This document shows, in pieces, positions 61,287 through 64,000 of a DNA stretch of 64,000 bases. Each line of letters opens with the position of its first letter. Within the stretch, counting starts at the first letter, position 1. This DNA is from Bacillota bacterium. GTDB taxonomy: Bacteria > Bacillota > Clostridia > Lachnospirales > Lachnospiraceae. The notes under the pieces are model-generated. The model ran no database searches. It had not been told where the DNA came from and was given only the letters and a program-made list of their open reading frames with translations. The stretch covers positions 31,364 through 95,363 of the forward strand of contig JAEZVF010000091.1 in NCBI GenBank assembly GCA_023443225.1, read 5' to 3'. Both the position numbers and the translations under genes were made by a program.

Positions 61287-61390
61287 ATCATTTCCTCCAT
61301 TTCTGTTGCTTCGTTGTATGTTCAGTATACCGTCTTATGATCTTAAAAAAAATTATACAATCTTAATAAAAGTGTAGTAAACTAAGATAA

Positions 61391-62131
61391 TTATTTCGTC
61401 TTTTTACTCTGATTAATAGCAAACCGCTTTGCGGAAACCCCCGTATATTCTTTAAACACCTTTGAAAAATACTTCTGATCCGGATATCCCACTCTGCATG
61501 CTACTTCATAAATTTTCATATTTGTATGTAACAAAAGCTCCTTCGCCTTTTCAATTCTTACCCTTTTCACATAATTAGAAAATGTAACACCGGTTTCTTT
61601 CGTAAAAAGTACACTGATATACTCTGGGGTGAGCCGATACTTCTCTACAAAATATTCTAAACCCAATCGCTGCCCGTAATTTGTTTCAATGATATGAATC
61701 ATGTCGGATACTACTTGAGAATGAACTTGTTCCGATTCATTTTCCACCTGTTCAGTATGCGCCTCGGACTCAACCAGCTTGTCCAACAGCTCCCGAACAT
61801 TTGTAATCGTAACCGGTTTCAGCAGATACTCCTTTACTCCCAGACTTATCCCTTTTTGAGCATATTCAAACGTTGCATAACCACTCAGTATTACAAATTT
61901 ACTTTGTATTCCCAACTCGATTGCCTTTTCTATCATCTGTAGACCATCAAATTTAGGCATACTGATATCAGTAATCACAATATCCGGCTCAAGGCTCTGT
62001 ATTAATTTTAAACCTTCATATCCATTCTCCGCTTCTGCAATAACCTTACACTTTGTATTAACCTTTCCTATCAGGTTGCTTAACCCCGTTCGAATTCTAT
62101 ACTCATCTTCCACTACAATAATCTTAACCAT
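61391..62131 (-). CDS. Response regulator, YesN/AraC type (system iii)
   Basis: A 246-residue regulator: receiver with IIVVEDEYRIRTG, the phospho-acceptor Asp in IVITDISMPKFDG and the Lys in YLLKPV, a short linker, and an AraC domain (LEYFVEKYRLTPEYISVLF and IYEVACRVGYPDQKYFSKVFK). GAGGT precedes the ATG. It starts 4 bp behind the kinase gene and is followed at 105 bp by the binding-protein gene it probably activates. Confidence 0.92.
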   Translation of the reverse strand: MVKIIVVEDEYRIRTGLSNLIGKVNTKCKVIAEAENGYEGLKLIQSLEPDIVITDISMPKFDGLQMIEKAIELGIQSKFVILSGYATFEYAQKGISLGVKEYLLKPVTITNVRELLDKLVESEAHTEQVENESEQVHSQVVSDMIHIIETNYGQRLGLEYFVEKYRLTPEYISVLFTKETGVTFSNYVKRVRIEKAKELLLHTNMKIYEVACRVGYPDQKYFSKVFKEYTGVSAKRFAINQSKKTK

Positions 62132-62135
62132 ACCT

Positions 62136-63896
62136 TTACCTCACTTCTGGCTTCTCACATAGTTCAGGCAGCAACAAAATAAATTCCGTTCCCTCTCCAA
62201 ATGTGCTAAACACATTTAATTCTGCCTTTCCATGATAATAAATGTTAAGTCGGTTTACGATATTACTGATACCAATACTATTACTGTCAAGGGACCTGCC
62301 TTCAAGAATGCTTGACTGGATTTCCTTTAGCTTTTCTTCTTCTATACCTCTGCCATTATCCTTAATACTGATATAAAGCCTACCATCTTCTCTTACATAA
62401 CTTCGTACGTAGATAAGCCCTCCTTTTTTTACATCTTCAAACGCATGCAGAATCGTGTTTTCAATGATGGGCTGCAATAGCATTTTATAAACTGGGAAAT
62501 CCAAAGCCTCCTCCTGTATGTCATATTCGCAGTCAAAAGAATAATGGAAACGATCTCTTTGCAGAAAGATATATTTTCTTAACCAACTGATTTCCGCACT
62601 GAGTAATACTAGCATGTCAATATTCGATACGCTGTATCTCAAGAGACTTCCGAGCGTACCTAACAAATCACTGATTTCTTCTTCCCCATGTTCTATTGCG
62701 CGCCAGTTTATGGAATCCAATGTATTAAATAGAAAATGAGGATTAATCTGCGCTTCTAATGCTTTGATTTCAGCATGTTTCTGACTTGTAATTGCTTTTT
62801 CGATTTCGATATTTTTATGTTCTAGTTTCTCCAATAGCCGGTTGACCCTTATTGTCATATTACGAAACTGCCTTGCAATAACATACAATTCGTCTTCTTT
62901 ATCAATATCAACATTAATCTCCTCTCCAGGAGAGCCTGCATATTTTCCAATTCCCCTGGCAATCTTGCCGATTTTATTAACATATTTTTTTGATATGTAC
63001 ATCATAAGTAAAAAGAAAATTAGTGTAATGACAACAGCTAATAAAATAACTATTTTTTCAAAAAAGCGAATGTCTTTTAAATACGTGGCTTTATTAACTA
63101 CATTTACAATCTGCCACTTCGTTCCTCCAATATTACGTCTCCATTCCAGAAGGCTTTTCTCACCCGAATACATCTCCTGAATCGCATTATCATAATAATC
63201 TGTAATTTGAACATCACAGGTTGCTGCTAATATTCTATTATTTTCATCCACGATAAGCGTTTGGATTCCTTCCTTTTGGGCGTTTCCCTTATCGAATACA
63301 CCATTTTTCTGATCATAGAGTAAAATATTATCATCCAAAGCAATCAATACAATTCCTGTCTGTACTTTTGTAACAAGATTCCTCACCGGAAACCCCATTA
63401 AAATAACATAATCGGTTCTATTCTTGATATTTGACAAATTAATTGCGGTCAGATAGCACATACCTCCAACTTTATTAACCGTTTCATAGATTTGATTTGT
63501 ATCTACTTTCTTCGACCAAAGCACTGCATCAAAACTTCCATAATATTTTGAATGTTCTACCGTCACTCCGCTATCCGACAAAAAAGCAATGCTTTTGATT
63601 GCATCATTCATATACGCATAATTTTTAAGCATGTTTTCTGTATAAGATTTTTTCACCAATAACTCTTTATCCTCTAACCGATTAATTCCTTCCGTAAGCC
63701 TGATAAATTTACGATCTGTCAAAATCTCATATAGCACTGTTTTATAAGAATTCAATCGTTCTGTCACGATTACCTCATGCTGCATGGAATTTTGCTCAAT
63801 TCGGGAATATGCCTGTTGAATCATACTATTGTAATAAATCCTATAAGCTAATCCACTAACCAAAGATATTGGTACTTGAGTTTCCGCAAATTGCAA
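62136..63896 (-). CDS. Sensor histidine kinase, YesM type (system iii), N-terminus uncertain
   Basis: At least 586 residues. An extracellular sensor (about 20-280), a membrane helix (about 283-305, KIVILLAVVITLIFFLLMMY), HAMP, the phospho-acceptor His in EAQINPHFLFNTLDSINW and an ATPase domain (IENTILHAFEDVKKGG and DNGRGIEEE) are all present. The expected first membrane helix is missing: the frame opens at TTG 63896 with only QVPISLVSGLAYRIYY, which looks like the end of such a helix, and a stop codon (TAA) lies six codons further up. No good ribosome site is found. Either the true N-terminus is frameshifted in the last 100 bp of the window or the kinase is truncated. Confidence 0.8.
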   Translation of the reverse strand: MQFAETQVPISLVSGLAYRIYYNSMIQQAYSRIEQNSMQHEVIVTERLNSYKTVLYEILTDRKFIRLTEGINRLEDKELLVKKSYTENMLKNYAYMNDAIKSIAFLSDSGVTVEHSKYYGSFDAVLWSKKVDTNQIYETVNKVGGMCYLTAINLSNIKNRTDYVILMGFPVRNLVTKVQTGIVLIALDDNILLYDQKNGVFDKGNAQKEGIQTLIVDENNRILAATCDVQITDYYDNAIQEMYSGEKSLLEWRRNIGGTKWQIVNVVNKATYLKDIRFFEKIVILLAVVITLIFFLLMMYISKKYVNKIGKIARGIGKYAGSPGEEINVDIDKEDELYVIARQFRNMTIRVNRLLEKLEHKNIEIEKAITSQKHAEIKALEAQINPHFLFNTLDSINWRAIEHGEEEISDLLGTLGSLLRYSVSNIDMLVLLSAEISWLRKYIFLQRDRFHYSFDCEYDIQEEALDFPVYKMLLQPIIENTILHAFEDVKKGGLIYVRSYVREDGRLYISIKDNGRGIEEEKLKEIQSSILEGRSLDSNSIGISNIVNRLNIYYHGKAELNVFSTFGEGTEFILLLPELCEKPEVR

Positions 63897-64000
63897 TTGA
63901 AAAACAGGAAAGTCTTACCAAAGTGCCAATCTGCCGTTTTTCGAATTGTATAAGTGTGGCAGTACATTGATTAGAGGCACTTTAATAAGCCCCGCTTGAA

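Noticed and set aside
61287..61390. Candidate promoter for the system iii binding-protein gene (TATACT near 61325)
   Set aside because: No acceptable -35 at 16-18 bp; activator-dependent promoters of this kind cannot be called with confidence from one sequence.
1..64000. CRISPR arrays, tRNA and rRNA genes, transposases, phage genes, riboswitches
   Set aside because: None recognised on reading; no regularly spaced direct repeats, no cloverleaf-like strings and no transposase or integrase motifs were seen.

Overview
The window looks like chromosomal DNA of a motile, anaerobic, plant-polysaccharide-degrading Clostridia (Lachnospiraceae-like, of the Lachnoclostridium / Clostridium phytofermentans kind). 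The grounds are the low G+C sequence with AGGAGG-type ribosome sites, an oxygen-independent class III ribonucleotide reductase, HrcA/CIRCE, NrdR and CsoR type operators, YesM/YesN two-component pairs beside sugar ABC transporters, GH51, GH31 and GH2 enzymes, and chemotaxis and flagella-linked genes. I see no rRNA, tRNA, CRISPR array, phage or insertion sequence. The species assignment is an inference.

Layout. 1-9.4 kb is housekeeping, all on the minus strand: a partial polysaccharide deacetylase, ilvE, dihydrofolate reductase, thymidylate synthase, a class III ribonucleotide reductase with a redoxin domain fused to its end (promoter and tandem NrdR-like boxes visible), then HflX, a TPR lipoprotein and a membrane zinc-ribbon protein. 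Between nrdD and hflX lies a G+C-rich island (about 5.94-6.20 kb) that no gene explains. 9.6-15.9 kb holds a GH2 glycosidase, an unrecognised gene followed by a Ser-hydrolase (GHSKG) gene that meets a coiled-coil gene tail to tail, a degenerate rubrerythrin and an Hsp20 gene under a CIRCE operator. 15.9-21.9 kb is a copper-handling cluster: an HMA-SafE-cupredoxin fusion, a DUF2318-like protein, CsoR, a lipoprotein, CopA and CopZ, with a CsoR-type palindrome inside the copZ promoter.

22.1-63.9 kb is dominated by carbohydrate use. Three sugar ABC transporters each sit beside a YesM-type histidine kinase and a YesN/AraC-type response regulator: (i) 22.1-28.9 kb with an acyl-esterase, (ii) 38.7-46.8 kb with a YtfQ/R/T-YjfF type furanose importer and an adjacent chemoreceptor, (iii) 54.0-63.9 kb with a GH31 alpha-xylosidase and two zinc dehydrogenases. 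In all three a terminator-like hairpin follows the binding-protein gene, probably giving more binding protein than permease. Between systems i and ii lies an arabinose block: araM-araA-araB-araD, a divergent ArsR-type regulator with an extra C-terminal domain, a GH51 arabinofuranosidase and an AraC regulator. Together these would release, import and convert arabinose (araA, araB, araD to xylulose-5-phosphate) and xylose-containing oligosaccharides. 49.0-52.7 kb encodes a three-subunit xanthine-dehydrogenase-family molybdoenzyme. Downstream are a 43-residue membrane protein gene (52813-52944) and a flagellar-operon-type zinc protein.

No single unmistakable new system stands out. The most interesting leads are the 5.94-6.20 kb island, the NrdD-redoxin fusion, the hydrolase/coiled-coil trio, the family of long intergenic hairpins, and the short motif shared by the arabinose operon and the furanose-importer promoters.
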